Shown here: piece by piece, positions 1 to 8,955 of the stretch
Layout of the letters: every line of letters starts with the position of its first letter
Numbering within the stretch: the stretch's first letter is position 1
Origin: Paraburkholderia antibiotica
GTDB lineage: Bacteria > Pseudomonadota > Gammaproteobacteria > Burkholderiales > Burkholderiaceae
Length of the DNA: 64,000 bases
NCBI RefSeq assembly: GCF_012927125.1
Contig: NZ_JABBFZ010000023.1
Coordinates: 33,798-97,797 of the forward strand
Direction of reading: 5' to 3'
Made by a program: the position numbers and the translations under genes
Notes under the pieces: generated by a model
Seen by the model: only the letters and a program-made list of their open reading frames with translations
Told to the model about the DNA's origin: nothing
Database searches by the model: none

Positions 1-41
1 TCTGAAACGCTTCGTCACCGAGCACGACGCGGAGGAATAGG
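1..41 (+). CDS. C-terminal tail of an unidentified gene (partial)
   Basis: The first 41 bases read in frame 3 as a short peptide ending LKRFVTEHDAEE followed by a TAG stop at 39-41. The residue mix (charged, helix-like, acidic end) looks like a genuine protein C-terminus. Too little is present to name a family. It is convergent with the transporter operon that ends at 286. The call is inference from 13 codons only. Confidence 0.35.
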
Positions 42-285
42 GTTGGCAGGCACGCGCTGCGGCACGTCGCAGCGCGCTTCGTCGTCCGCTTTTGCAGCCT
101 ACCCGCGGCCACCAGGACCGCGAGAGTTGCGAGTCACGAGGTTGGCGCGCGGCGGTCGTACGCGGCCGATCCAACGTCAGCCCACCGCCGGCTCAAGCCG
201 CGCAGCAAGCTCGAAGTTGCGCAACCTTGCGCGGACCGGCCACGCACCCGCCGCGCATCCAACGCACCCGCCGCGCACCAGCCCC
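42..285. other. intergenic, no gene seen
   Basis: GC-rich spacer between two convergent genes. It holds long open frames on both strands, but these are typical of high-GC shadow ORFs: they have low-complexity Arg/Ala/Pro-rich translations and no ribosome binding site. I see no clear terminator. Confidence 0.4.
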
Positions 286-1494
286 TCAATCCGCCGGCCG
301 CAGCTTCTTGACCTCGGCATCCGACGGCTGCACGCTCGCGCCGTCGATATAGCGATACGACGTCATCACGCCCTTGCCGTCCTTCACGCCGGTCACGCCG
401 ACATACGCGCCCATCGTCGACTGGTTGTCCTGCGCGCGGTAGGTGATCGGCCCGAACGGCGTCTGCACGTTGAGCCCCTTGAACGCGGCGGCGAGCTTGT
501 CCGGATCGGTCGAGCCGGCCTTCCTGATGCCGTCTGCGATCGACATCAGCGCCGAGTAGCCGACCACCGAGCCGACACGCGGATAGTCGTGATACCGGGC
601 CTGGTACGCTTCGACAAACTTTTTGTTGGCGGCCGTATCGATCGAATACCACGGGTAGCCGGTCACGATCCAGCCGGTCGGCGCCTCGGCCCCCAGCGGA
701 TCGAGGTAGTCGGGCTCGCCGGTCAGCAGCGACACCACCGCGCGATCCTTGAAGAGCCCGCGCGTATTGCCCTCGCGCACGAACTTGCCGAGATCGGCGG
801 CGAACAGCACGTTGAAGATCGCGTCGGGCTTCGCGTCGGCGATCGCCTGGGTCACGGCGCCCGCATCGACGTTGCCGAGCGGCGTCGCCTGTTCGACGAC
901 GAACTGCACGTCCGGCTGCGCGGCCGTCAGCAGCTTCTTGAAGGTCGCGACCGCCGACTGTCCGTACTCGTAGTTCGGATACACCAGCGCCCAGCGCTTC
1001 TTCTTCAGCTTGGCCGCCTCCGGCACCAGCATCGCGACCTGCATGTAGGTGGAAGGACGCAGACGGTACGTGTATTTGTTGCCATCGGCCCAGACGATCT
1101 TGTCGGTCAGCGGCTCGGCGGCGAGGAAAAAAATCTTCTTCTGCTTCGCGAAGTCAGCGAGCGCGAGACCGGTGTTCGACAGGAAACCGCCGAACAGCAG
1201 CTGCACCTGCTCGCGCGCGATCAGCTCCTGGGCGACGCGGATCGTATCGCCGGGGTTGCCGTTGTCGTCGCGCGAAACGACTTCGAGCTGCTTGCCGAGC
1301 ACGCCGCCCGCCGCGTTCACCTGCTCGAGCGCGAGATTCCAGCCTTGCTTGTAAGGCCCGAGAAAGGCCGGTTGCGCCTTATAGCTATTGATCTCGCCGA
1401 TCTTGATGGTCTGCTGGGCGCTCGCGCCGAGCGCGGCGAGCGAGCACACGGTCGACACCATGAGGCGAGAGATCCATCCTGCGCGCGTGGTCAT
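286..1494 (-). CDS. ABC transporter periplasmic substrate-binding protein, LivK/Peripla_BP_6 type
   Basis: 402-residue periplasmic binding protein of the branched-chain amino acid (HAAT) class. I chose the ATG at 1494 because GGAG lies just upstream (inside ATGGAGAAACGCATG); an ATG at 1506 is the alternative. Residues 1-27 form a signal peptide with a likely cut after ASA, before QQTIKIGEIN. The body has the family's typical openings (IKIGEINSYKAQ, AAGGVLGKQLEVVSRDDNGNP) and a type I fold length. It is the last gene of the livHM-livG-livF operon, 171 bp after livF, so it may also have its own promoter. The substrate is unknown; HAAT importers beside catabolic genes often carry aromatic acids or amides rather than leucine, but a terminator separates this operon from pca. 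Confidence 0.9.
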   Translation of the reverse strand: MTTRAGWISRLMVSTVCSLAALGASAQQTIKIGEINSYKAQPAFLGPYKQGWNLALEQVNAAGGVLGKQLEVVSRDDNGNPGDTIRVAQELIAREQVQLLFGGFLSNTGLALADFAKQKKIFFLAAEPLTDKIVWADGNKYTYRLRPSTYMQVAMLVPEAAKLKKKRWALVYPNYEYGQSAVATFKKLLTAAQPDVQFVVEQATPLGNVDAGAVTQAIADAKPDAIFNVLFAADLGKFVREGNTRGLFKDRAVVSLLTGEPDYLDPLGAEAPTGWIVTGYPWYSIDTAANKKFVEAYQARYHDYPRVGSVVGYSALMSIADGIRKAGSTDPDKLAAAFKGLNVQTPFGPITYRAQDNQSTMGAYVGVTGVKDGKGVMTSYRYIDGASVQPSDAEVKKLRPAD

Positions 1495-1665
1495 GCGTTT
1501 CTCCATGATCTTAAAGATTGCTGCTTTTTTCGGGTTCGGGATTCGTTCGGGAATTCGGGCGGTCGACGGTTTGAAGCGTTTGAGGCGGCTCGCTAGCCGC
1601 CACGACAAGCCGGCATCGTACCGAGTTCGGGCCGTGCGGGCGAGCCGGGGTCTTACCCGATCGCG

Positions 1666-2379
1666 TCACACGCTCAGATAAGCACGCCTCACGGTTTCGT
1701 TCCGTGCGAGTTCGCCGATCGTGCCGCTGAAACGAATCTGCCCTTTTTCGAGCACATACGCGCGGTCGCTGACCAGCTCGGCGAAGTGCAGATTCTGTTC
1801 GGACAACAGAATGGACAGCCCTTCGCGCTTCAGTTCGAGAATCATGTTCGCCATCTGTTCGACGATCACCGGCGCGACGCCTTCGGACGGTTCGTCGAGC
1901 AGCACCAGATACGGATTGCCCATCAGCGTACGCGACACGGTCAGCATCTGCTGTTCGCCGCCGCTCATCTGGCCGCCCGGACGCGTCGGCATTTCGCCGA
2001 GATTCGGAAACAGGCGAAACAGCTTTTCGGGCGTCCATTGCGGCGCGCCTTCGCGCGGCGGCTGGCGGCCGGTGTCGAGGTTTTCCATCACCGTCAGGTC
2101 CGCGAACACACGGCGATCCTCGGGCACGTAGCCGACGCCCATCCGCGCGATCCGGTACGGCGCGAGCGCGCCGATGTTCTGGCCGCGAAACGTCACCTCA
2201 CCCTGGCGGCGCGGCAGCAATCCCATCACCGCTTTCATCGTCGTCGATTTGCCGGCGCCGTTGCGGCCCATCAGCGCGACCACTTCGCCACGGCCGACTT
2301 CGAGGCCGACGTCGAACAGGATATGCGCGCGGCCATAGAACGCGTTGAGGCCGGAGACTTTCAGCATCGGTTCGCTCAT
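1666..2379 (-). CDS. livF: branched-chain amino acid-type ABC transporter ATP-binding protein LivF
   Basis: 237-residue ATPase. The Walker A motif GRNGAGKST, signature MSGGEQQMLTVSRTL and Walker B LLDEPSEGVAP are all present, the last with the SEG variant typical of LivF. The start at 2379 overlaps the livG stop by four bases (ATGA), so the two are translationally coupled. Together with LivG it energises import through the fused LivHM permease on the cytoplasmic face of the inner membrane. The C-terminus ends with the family's ETVRRAYLSV-like tail. The long upstream extension of this frame is a shadow inside livG. Confidence 0.95.
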   Translation of the reverse strand: MSEPMLKVSGLNAFYGRAHILFDVGLEVGRGEVVALMGRNGAGKSTTMKAVMGLLPRRQGEVTFRGQNIGALAPYRIARMGVGYVPEDRRVFADLTVMENLDTGRQPPREGAPQWTPEKLFRLFPNLGEMPTRPGGQMSGGEQQMLTVSRTLMGNPYLVLLDEPSEGVAPVIVEQMANMILELKREGLSILLSEQNLHFAELVSDRAYVLEKGQIRFSGTIGELARNETVRRAYLSV

Positions 2380-3188
2380 TGCCGCGCCCCCTGACCGTTC
2401 TGCGCGCCGCCCGCCGCATCGTGCGGCGGCGCATGCGGACGGAACGTCTTGCCGGTGCCGAAATAGACTTCCTGCACGCGAGCGTCGTTGCGGATCGTAT
2501 CGGCATCGCCCTCGGCAATCAGCTTGCCGCGCGCGAGCACGATCATCCGGTCGGCGTACGCGAACACGACGTCCATGCTGTGTTCGGTAAACAGCACGCC
2601 GATCCGGTGCTCGGTCACGAGACGTTTGGTCAACGCCATCAATTCGTTGCGCTCCTTCGGCGCCATGCCGGCGGTCGGTTCGTCCATCAACAGCAGCTTC
2701 GGGCGGTTCGCGAGCGCGATCGCCAGCTCGACGCGCTTCACATCGCCATAAGCCAGCACGCCGCACGCGCGCTTCGCATGCGCGCCCATGCCGACCTGTT
2801 CGAGCAATGCGAACGCTTCGTCGGCATAGTGCGAACCGGCCGGCTTCCACAGGCCGAAAATCTTTTTCTCGCGCGAAACCAGCGCCATCTGCACATTTTC
2901 GAGCACCGTCATCGAGTTGAAGGTCGCGGCGATCTGGAACGTGCGGCCCACGCCGCGCCGCCAGATTTCGCGCGGCCGCATGCCGACGAGCTCATGACCG
3001 TCGAGCAGGATCGAGCCCGACGACGGCGGTAATTGTCCATTGACCATGTTGAAGCAGGTCGACTTGCCGGCACCGTTCGGCCCAAGCAGCGCCAGCAGCT
3101 GGCCCGCTTCGAGATCGAACGACACGTTATCGACGGCCTTCAGGCCACCGAACGATCGCGACAGACCGCTGACGCGCAGCAGGCTCAT
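2376..3188 (-). CDS. livG: branched-chain amino acid-type ABC transporter ATP-binding protein LivG
   Basis: 270-residue ATPase with Walker A LGPNGAGKST near residues 34-43 and Walker B LLLMDEPTAGMAP. The signature region is LAYGDVKRVELAIAL, in place of the more usual LSYGxQRRLEIARAL. Residues from about 240 on form an Ala/Gly/Pro-rich tail not needed for the fold. It overlaps livHM upstream and livF downstream by ATGA junctions, so the three are one coupled unit. It pairs with LivF as the second nucleotide-binding subunit. Confidence 0.95.
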   Translation of the reverse strand: MSLLRVSGLSRSFGGLKAVDNVSFDLEAGQLLALLGPNGAGKSTCFNMVNGQLPPSSGSILLDGHELVGMRPREIWRRGVGRTFQIAATFNSMTVLENVQMALVSREKKIFGLWKPAGSHYADEAFALLEQVGMGAHAKRACGVLAYGDVKRVELAIALANRPKLLLMDEPTAGMAPKERNELMALTKRLVTEHRIGVLFTEHSMDVVFAYADRMIVLARGKLIAEGDADTIRNDARVQEVYFGTGKTFRPHAPPHDAAGGAQNGQGARQ

Positions 3189-5134
3189 AGGCCCTCCTTG
3201 GCCGCGGCGGCCGGTTGCGACGATCCCTTGCCGCCATTGGCGCTATCGGCCTGATCGGCATGCGCATCGCCGAAACGCTCGCGAATAAAGCCGACGATGC
3301 CCTGCGGAAACGCGATCACCAGCAACAGGATCGCGACGCCGAGCAGCGCCTGCCAGTAGTCGGTCTGCCGCGCGACCGTATCCTGTAGCCACGTGAACAC
3401 CGCCGCGCCGACGATCGGCCCGCTCAAGGTCTGCAGGCCGCCGAGCAGCACCATCACGAGACCGTCGACCGAACGGCTCACGCTGATCGCTTCCGGCGAG
3501 ATATTGCCCTTCGAAAACGCGTACAGCGAACCGGCGAGCCCGCAAAACAGCGCCGCAATCACGAACGACGCCCATTGCACGCGCTTCACGTCGATGCCGA
3601 TCGCCTCGGCGCGCAGCGCGGAATCGCGCGACGCGCGCATCGCGTAGCCGAGCGGCGAGAACAGCATCCGGCGCAGCAGCCACACGCCGAGCACCGCGCA
3701 CACGAGCGTCAGGTAATAGAACGCGACCGGCGACGACAGCCAGGTCGATGGCCATAGCCCGAGAATGCCGTTGCTGCCGCCGGTCACGTCATCCCACTGG
3801 AACACGACCGACCAGACGATCTGCGCGAACGCGAGCGTCAGCATCGCCAGATAGACGCCGGAGAGACGCACGCAGAACCAGCCGAACACGAGCGCGCCGA
3901 CCACCGCGAGCAACGGTCCGAGCAGCAATGCGGCCTCCATCGACAGATTCAGCACTTTCAGGAACAACGCCGCGCCGTACGCGCCGAGTCCAAAGTACGC
4001 GGCATGGCCGAACGAGTGCAGACCGCCGGGGCCCATGATGAAATGCAGGCTCGTCGCGAACAGCACCGCGATCAGAATCTCGACCAGCAGCACCGGCATA
4101 TACGGAAACGTGTTGGCCGCGAGCGGTGCAAGCACGAGCCCCAGCAACACGAATGCGGCGAGCCACTTCAGACGTTTGCCGGCCGGGCGCAATGGCGCTT
4201 CCGGTGCGCCCATCGCGCGCACCGCAGCGCTTGCGCGGCCCAGCAGACCCCACGGCCGCACCACCAGCACGATCGCCATCACGACAAATTCAGCGACCAG
4301 CGTGAAGCGGCTCAGCGACACGCCGACGCCGAAGATCGTCACGTGGCCGATGCCGATGCACAGCGCCTTGATCTCGGCGATCAGCAGTGCCGCGACGAAC
4401 GCGCCCGGAATCGAGCCCATCCCGCCGACCACGACGACCACGAACGCGTTGCCGATCGTCTCGAGATCGAGCGACAGATTCGCGGACATGCGCGGCCCCT
4501 GCAGCGCACCGCCGAGTCCCGCGAGAAACGCGCCGACGAAAAACACGCCGGTAAACAGCCACGCCTGATTGATGCCGAGCGCGCCGAGCATCTCGCGATC
4601 CTGCGTGGCCGCGCGCACCAGCGTGCCCCAGCGCGTGCGCGTCAACGCGTACCACAACAGCAGCAGGACGACCGGACCGATCCCGATCAGTGCGATATCG
4701 TAGGTCGGCAGCGGATGGCCGAGAAAATCGACCGCGCCGGCCAGATGCGGCGCACGCGGGCCGAACAGATCTTCGGGGCCCCACAGCCACAGCGCGGCAT
4801 CGCGAAAGATCAGCACCAGCGCAAACGTGGCGAGCAGATGGAACAGTTCCGGCGCCTGATAGATCCGCCGCAGCACGACGACTTCGACCAGCGCGCCCAA
4901 TACCGCGACCGCGAGCGCGGCGGCCAGCACCGACAGCCAGAAACCGCCCGCCGTGTGTCCATAGCGGCTCGCGATGCTGTACGCGACGTAGATGCCGAGC
5001 ATATAGAACGAGCCGTGCGCAAAGTTGACGATGCGCGTCACGCCGAAGATCAACGACAGACCGGCGGCGACCAGAAACAGCGTCGACGCGTCGGCAAGTC
5101 CATTGACCAGTTGTACCAGCAAGTTCGAAAGCAT
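3185..5134 (-). CDS. fused LivH-LivM permease of a branched-chain amino acid-type ABC importer
   Basis: 649-residue integral membrane protein. Residues about 1-300 match LivH (start MLSNLLVQLVNGLADASTLF, then GLSLIFGVTRIVNFAHGSFYMLG) and residues about 320-630 match LivM (GPGGLHSFGHAAYFGLGAYGAA, SGVYLAMLTLAFAQIVW, GGSNGILGLWP). Most genomes encode these as two proteins, so this is a natural fusion. I chose the ATG at 5134 because GAGGAT lies 7 nt upstream; the 26 residues before it are Arg/Ala-rich and unlike the family. It is first in the operon and its stop overlaps the livG start. Confidence 0.93.
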   Translation of the reverse strand: MLSNLLVQLVNGLADASTLFLVAAGLSLIFGVTRIVNFAHGSFYMLGIYVAYSIASRYGHTAGGFWLSVLAAALAVAVLGALVEVVVLRRIYQAPELFHLLATFALVLIFRDAALWLWGPEDLFGPRAPHLAGAVDFLGHPLPTYDIALIGIGPVVLLLLWYALTRTRWGTLVRAATQDREMLGALGINQAWLFTGVFFVGAFLAGLGGALQGPRMSANLSLDLETIGNAFVVVVVGGMGSIPGAFVAALLIAEIKALCIGIGHVTIFGVGVSLSRFTLVAEFVVMAIVLVVRPWGLLGRASAAVRAMGAPEAPLRPAGKRLKWLAAFVLLGLVLAPLAANTFPYMPVLLVEILIAVLFATSLHFIMGPGGLHSFGHAAYFGLGAYGAALFLKVLNLSMEAALLLGPLLAVVGALVFGWFCVRLSGVYLAMLTLAFAQIVWSVVFQWDDVTGGSNGILGLWPSTWLSSPVAFYYLTLVCAVLGVWLLRRMLFSPLGYAMRASRDSALRAEAIGIDVKRVQWASFVIAALFCGLAGSLYAFSKGNISPEAISVSRSVDGLVMVLLGGLQTLSGPIVGAAVFTWLQDTVARQTDYWQALLGVAILLLVIAFPQGIVGFIRERFGDAHADQADSANGGKGSSQPAAAAKEGL

Positions 5135-5301
5135 CGTGATCCTCGGCGGCTTGCCGAACGACGAGGGATCGGCAGGCGTAGCAGCGCGTGCGGCACCCTG
5201 CGCGCGCGTCAAAGGCAGGACACTACCAGTGAATCATCCCGCATCACAACCCACTCGAAATCTACGCCGAAGCGCGCCGCCCTGCGCGGCGCTCGACGCA
5301 T

Positions 5302-5337
5302 AAAAAAACGCGCGCCAGGTTCGCCTGGCGCGCGTTT
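5302..5337 (-). terminator. intrinsic terminator of the pca operon
   Basis: A perfect 14-bp stem (5306-5319 paired with 5324-5337) with a TTCG loop is followed, reading on the minus strand, by a run of seven T. It lies 50 bp after the pcaC stop and before livHM, so it should separate the pca and liv transcripts. Confidence 0.9.
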
Positions 5338-5386
5338 CCCGATCGGTAGCGGATCGGCGGCAGATTAGCAGCGGATTGCCGCGCCG

Positions 5387-5794
5387 TTACGCCTTCGCAG
5401 CAGCAGAGGCGGCAGCCGCGTCGTCCTCGCGGAACAGCTTGTCGGCCAGATGGAACGCCGAGTTCGCCGCGGGCACGCCGCAATAGATCGCGGTTTGCAG
5501 CAGCACTTCCTTGATCTGCTCGCGCGTCACGCCGTTGTTCTTCGCGGCGCGCAGGTGCAACGCGAGTTCCTCGCTGCGATTCAGCGCGACCATCATCGCG
5601 ATGGTCAGCAGGCTGCGCGTATGACGCGGCAGACCATCGCGCGTCCAGATCTCGCCCCACGCATAGCGGGTGATCAGGTTCTGGAATTCGTCGGTCAGCT
5701 CGGTGCGATTCGCGAGCGAGCGGTCGACGTGCGCGCTACCCAGCACCGCGCGACGCACGCCAAGTCCGGCTTCGTAGCGGTCTTCGTCGTTCAT
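5387..5794 (-). CDS. pcaC: 4-carboxymuconolactone decarboxylase
   Basis: 135 residues, the usual size for PcaC. It decarboxylates gamma-carboxymuconolactone to beta-ketoadipate enol-lactone in protocatechuate breakdown. The AhpD-like CMD core is clear: FQNLITRYAWGEIWTRDGLPRHTRSLLTIAMMVALNRSEELALHLRAA is recognisable in parts, followed by NNGVTREQIKEVLLQTAIYCGVPAAN. Its ATG overlaps the pcaD stop (ATGA). It is the last gene of pcaIJBDC and is followed by a strong terminator. The Ala-rich tail (AAAASAAAKA) is not conserved. Confidence 0.95.
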   Translation of the reverse strand: MNDEDRYEAGLGVRRAVLGSAHVDRSLANRTELTDEFQNLITRYAWGEIWTRDGLPRHTRSLLTIAMMVALNRSEELALHLRAAKNNGVTREQIKEVLLQTAIYCGVPAANSAFHLADKLFREDDAAAASAAAKA

Positions 5795-6582
5795 TTCGCC
5801 TCCGTCAGGAAGTCGATCACGGTCTTCGTGAATTCGTCGACCTTCTCGATGTTCGAGATGTGCGATGCGTCGAGCTCGACGTAGCGTGCACCCGGAATCG
5901 ACTGCGCGAGTTCGCGGCCTTGCGCGGGCGTTGCGGCCAGATCGTGCGTACCGCTGATCACCAGCGCCGGCAGCTTGATGCCGGGCGTTTCGGGGCGCAG
6001 GTCGGCGGCGTCGATCGCGTCGCAGTTCGATGCGTAGCCTTCCTTATCCGTATGCACGAACACGTCGCGGATCATCGCCAGCACGACCGGCTCGCGTTCG
6101 ATGAAGTCAGCCGTGAACCAGCGCGGCAGCACCGCGTCGGCGAGCGCGAGCATGCCTTCGTTGCGAGCCTTCGCGGCGCGCGGCACCCACACTTCCGGCG
6201 ACCCGATGCGCGCGGCCGTATTGCACAGCACGACGCGCTCGAAGCGATCGCCATGACGCGCGGCGAGCGCGATGCCCGTGAGGCCGCCCATCGACAGGCC
6301 GCAGAAATGCGCGCGCGCGATCTTCAGCGAATCCATCAGACCGAGCACGTCGCCGGTCAGTTGCTCGATCGTGTACGGACCCTTCGGCGCTTCCGAATGA
6401 CCGTGACCGCGCGTGTCGTAGCGCAGCACGCGGAAGTGCTTCGACAACGCCGCGACCTGCGGCGTCCACATGGACATATCGCTGCCGAGCGAGTTCGACA
6501 GGATCAGCCACGGCGCGTGGCCGTGACGGTCGCCGTCGATGCGATAGTGAAGCTCGGTGCCGTTGACTGCGGCGTAGGGCAT
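5791..6582 (-). CDS. pcaD: 3-oxoadipate enol-lactonase
   Basis: 263-residue alpha/beta hydrolase that opens beta-ketoadipate enol-lactone to beta-ketoadipate. The nucleophile elbow is CGLSMGG with Ser97; the probable acid is Asp214 (GTHDLAATP) and the base His241 (DASHISNIE). The family block RYDTRGHGHSEAP is present. I chose the ATG at 6582 because AAGGAG sits 8 nt upstream and the protein starts MPYAAVNGTELHYRIDG, as in other PcaD. It starts 5 bp after the pcaB stop and overlaps pcaC downstream. Confidence 0.96.
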   Translation of the reverse strand: MPYAAVNGTELHYRIDGDRHGHAPWLILSNSLGSDMSMWTPQVAALSKHFRVLRYDTRGHGHSEAPKGPYTIEQLTGDVLGLMDSLKIARAHFCGLSMGGLTGIALAARHGDRFERVVLCNTAARIGSPEVWVPRAAKARNEGMLALADAVLPRWFTADFIEREPVVLAMIRDVFVHTDKEGYASNCDAIDAADLRPETPGIKLPALVISGTHDLAATPAQGRELAQSIPGARYVELDASHISNIEKVDEFTKTVIDFLTEAK

Positions 6583-6587
6583 GCCGG

Positions 6588-7967
6588 TTACTCCTTGGAA
6601 TGGGCGCGCTGCGCGCGCGAGGTGTGAAGCGCCAGCGCGGCGTCGACATATGCGTGCGCCTGGCCGACGTATTGAGCGGGATCGAGCAACTGCTTCAGGC
6701 GCTCGGACGAAAGATGCTGGGTCACGGCGGGGTCGGCGGCGAGCACGTCGTAGAGCGTCTTGCCGTCGGCGATCGCCGCTTTCGATGCACGCTCGACCAG
6801 ATGATGCGCGTCGAGCCGGCCGATCGAATCGCCGAGCGCGAGCATCACCGCTTCGCCGAGGATCAGGCCGCGCGTAACGTCGAGATTCTTCGCAAGGCGC
6901 GCGACGTTCACGTTCAGGCCCGCGGCGATCTGTTCGATGTTCGCGAGCGCGCCGCCCGCGAGACGCGCGAGATCCGGCAGCGCGTCCCATTCGGCCTGCC
7001 AGCCGCCGAGCGCGCGCTCGTGCTCCTGCACCATCCCGGCGAACACGGTGGCAACGAGGCCAGGCGCGCGCGTCGCGGCGGTCAGCACGGCCGCGCAGCC
7101 GACCGGATTGCGCTTGTGCGGCATCGTCGACGAACCGCCCTTGCCGGCCGCGGCCGGTTCGGCGAGTTCGTCGATTTCGGTTTGCATCTGCAACGACACA
7201 TCGCGCGCAATCTTGCCGAGCGTGCCGATCAGCATGCCGAGCAGCGACGCCGTTTCGGCGATGCGATCGCGCTGCGTATGCCACGGCAGCGTCGGCACCG
7301 CGAGGCCGAGTTCCTTGGCGAGCGACTGCGTGACCGGGAGAGCCGCGTCGCGCAGGCTCGCGAGCGTGCCGGCCGCGCCGCCGAATTGCAGCACCAGCAC
7401 GCGCGCGCGCAATTCATCGAGGCGCTCGCGATGGCGCAGCAGCGCGTCGAGCCATTGCGCGAACTTGAGACCGAGCGTGATAGGCAGCGCCTGCTGCAGC
7501 CACGTGCGGCCGATCATCGGCGTCGCGCGATGGGCGGCCGCAAGTTTCGCGATCGCGTCGCAGGTGGATTGCAGACCGCTGTCGAGCAGCTCGAAGGTGT
7601 CGCGCAGTTGCAGCACCGTCGCGGTATCGATGATGTCCTGGCTCGTCGCGCCCCAATGCACGTATTTGCCGGCTTCCGCGTCGGCGGCTTTCACGCGCGC
7701 GGTCAGTTGCTTGACGAGTGGAATCGCGAGGTTGCCGCCAAGCGCGGCATCGCGCGCGAGCGCATCGGCGTCGAGCTGATCGGCCTGACAGGCGGCTTCG
7801 ATCGCGGGGACGGCGGCGGCGGGAATCACCTGGTGGGCAGCCGAAGCGCGCGCAAGCGCGGCTTCGACGTCGAGCATCCGCTGCAGCGTGGCACGCGGCG
7901 CCCAGATGTCGTTCATCGGCTGTGTGCCGCAAAGAAGGCCAGTCAGACGGGCGCTGGAGTCGAGCAT
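6588..7967 (-). CDS. pcaB: 3-carboxy-cis,cis-muconate cycloisomerase
   Basis: 459-residue member of the fumarase/aspartase superfamily. It cyclises 3-carboxy-cis,cis-muconate to gamma-carboxymuconolactone. The superfamily signature GSSTMPHKRNP is at about residues 278-288, and HWGATSQDIIDTA is at about 104-116. The ATG at 7967 gives the family-like start MLDSSARLTGLLCG. Its ribosome site is weak, and an upstream in-frame start exists in the repeat-containing leader but would add an atypical Cys/Arg-rich stretch. The 315-bp gap to pcaJ holds no pcaF. Confidence 0.95.
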   Translation of the reverse strand: MLDSSARLTGLLCGTQPMNDIWAPRATLQRMLDVEAALARASAAHQVIPAAAVPAIEAACQADQLDADALARDAALGGNLAIPLVKQLTARVKAADAEAGKYVHWGATSQDIIDTATVLQLRDTFELLDSGLQSTCDAIAKLAAAHRATPMIGRTWLQQALPITLGLKFAQWLDALLRHRERLDELRARVLVLQFGGAAGTLASLRDAALPVTQSLAKELGLAVPTLPWHTQRDRIAETASLLGMLIGTLGKIARDVSLQMQTEIDELAEPAAAGKGGSSTMPHKRNPVGCAAVLTAATRAPGLVATVFAGMVQEHERALGGWQAEWDALPDLARLAGGALANIEQIAAGLNVNVARLAKNLDVTRGLILGEAVMLALGDSIGRLDAHHLVERASKAAIADGKTLYDVLAADPAVTQHLSSERLKQLLDPAQYVGQAHAYVDAALALHTSRAQRAHSKE

Positions 7968-8282
7968 GGTGACGTCGATGTTCGAGGGGAATCGGAAATG
8001 AAGAAGCGATGCCGCGGGTGGCGTGGTGAAGCCGACGCCGTGGCGGCATGGCAGTGCGAACGACCTGCGGTAATACACGCACGTGCCGCAGCGCATCGCA
8101 TCGCATCGCATCGCATCGCTGCGTATTGTGCGCCAAACGCGACCCGCACGTCGCCGAAGTTACCAGGCCAGCGCTGCCGAGGCATTGCCTCGCCAGTGCT
8201 GGCCCGTTCGTGTACCGCCGTTAAGTCGAAGCGCCCGGCGCGGCCGCCATGCGAACCGCCGCCGCGACGCCTCTGCCAGCCA
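7968..8282. other. gap between pcaJ and pcaB, no gene
   Basis: A 315-bp spacer lies inside an otherwise tight operon. It has no credible ORF and no thiolase fragment that I can recognise. It contains the GCATC pentanucleotide tandem repeat at 8093-8117. Many beta-proteobacterial pca operons carry pcaF at or near this point. Confidence 0.5.
8093..8117. repeat. pentanucleotide tandem repeat (GCATC)5
   Basis: Five exact head-to-tail copies of GCATC, flanked by partial copies. It lies 126 bp upstream of the chosen pcaB start. A 5-bp unit is not a multiple of 3, so slippage would shift the reading frame of anything translated across it. Confidence 0.85.
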
Positions 8283-8942
8283 TCAAGCCGCGCGCGCGGC
8301 CTGGGTGCCGTCGGTCATCGGCACTCCGGTCAGCTTCTGCAGTTCGTCGAAGCCGATATCCGTGAAGATCTCGCGCACGACGAGGCCTTCCTTCGTCACG
8401 TCGATCATCGCAAGGTCCGTATAGACACGGGTCACGCAACCGATACCGGTGACCGGGTACGAGCATTCGGCGGTGATCTTGCTTTCGCCCTGCTTGGTCA
8501 GGTGTTCCATCATCACGTAGACCTGCTTCGCGCCGATCGCGAGGTCCATCGCGCCGCCGACCGCCGGAATCGCATCCGGTGCGCCGGTGTGCCAGTTCGC
8601 GAGGTCGCCCTTGGCCGACACCTGGAACGCGCCGAGCACGCAGAAGTCCAGATGGCCGCCGCGCATCATCGCGAACGAATCCGCGTGATGGAAGTACGCG
8701 CCGCCCGTCAGCAGCGTGACGTGCTGCTTGCCGGCGTTGATGAGTTCGTCGTCTTCCTCGCCCTTGGCCGGTGCCGGGCCCATGCCGAGCAGACCGTTTT
8801 CGCTGTGCAGGAAGATTTCCTTGTCGGCGCCGAGGTGGTTCGCCACCAGCGTCGGCACGCCGATGCCGAGGTTCACATATGCGCCTTCAGGGATGTCCTG
8901 GGCAACGCGCTTGGCCATTTCGTCGCGGGTCAGTTTTTTCAT
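8283..8942 (-). CDS. pcaJ: 3-oxoadipate CoA-transferase subunit beta
   Basis: 219-residue B subunit of the succinyl-CoA:3-ketoadipate CoA-transferase. The catalytic glutamate sits in the SENG motif (Glu48, in EIFLHSENGLLGMGP). ATG at 8942 is preceded by GGAGA. The gene is 13 bp downstream of pcaI, and the two subunits form one enzyme. It converts beta-ketoadipate to beta-ketoadipyl-CoA; the following thiolase (PcaF) is not in this window. Confidence 0.95.
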   Translation of the reverse strand: MKKLTRDEMAKRVAQDIPEGAYVNLGIGVPTLVANHLGADKEIFLHSENGLLGMGPAPAKGEEDDELINAGKQHVTLLTGGAYFHHADSFAMMRGGHLDFCVLGAFQVSAKGDLANWHTGAPDAIPAVGGAMDLAIGAKQVYVMMEHLTKQGESKITAECSYPVTGIGCVTRVYTDLAMIDVTKEGLVVREIFTDIGFDELQKLTGVPMTDGTQAARAA

Positions 8943-8955
8943 GTCGGTCTCCGGT

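Noticed and set aside
43..1596. 517-residue plus-strand open frame
   Set aside because: Antisense to the ABC substrate-binding protein gene, which has a signal peptide and family sequence.
8093..8117. Phase-variation switch inside pcaB
   Set aside because: The repeat lies upstream of the most likely pcaB start. A frame-shift effect would need translation from an unlikely upstream start. Kept only as a low-interest observation.
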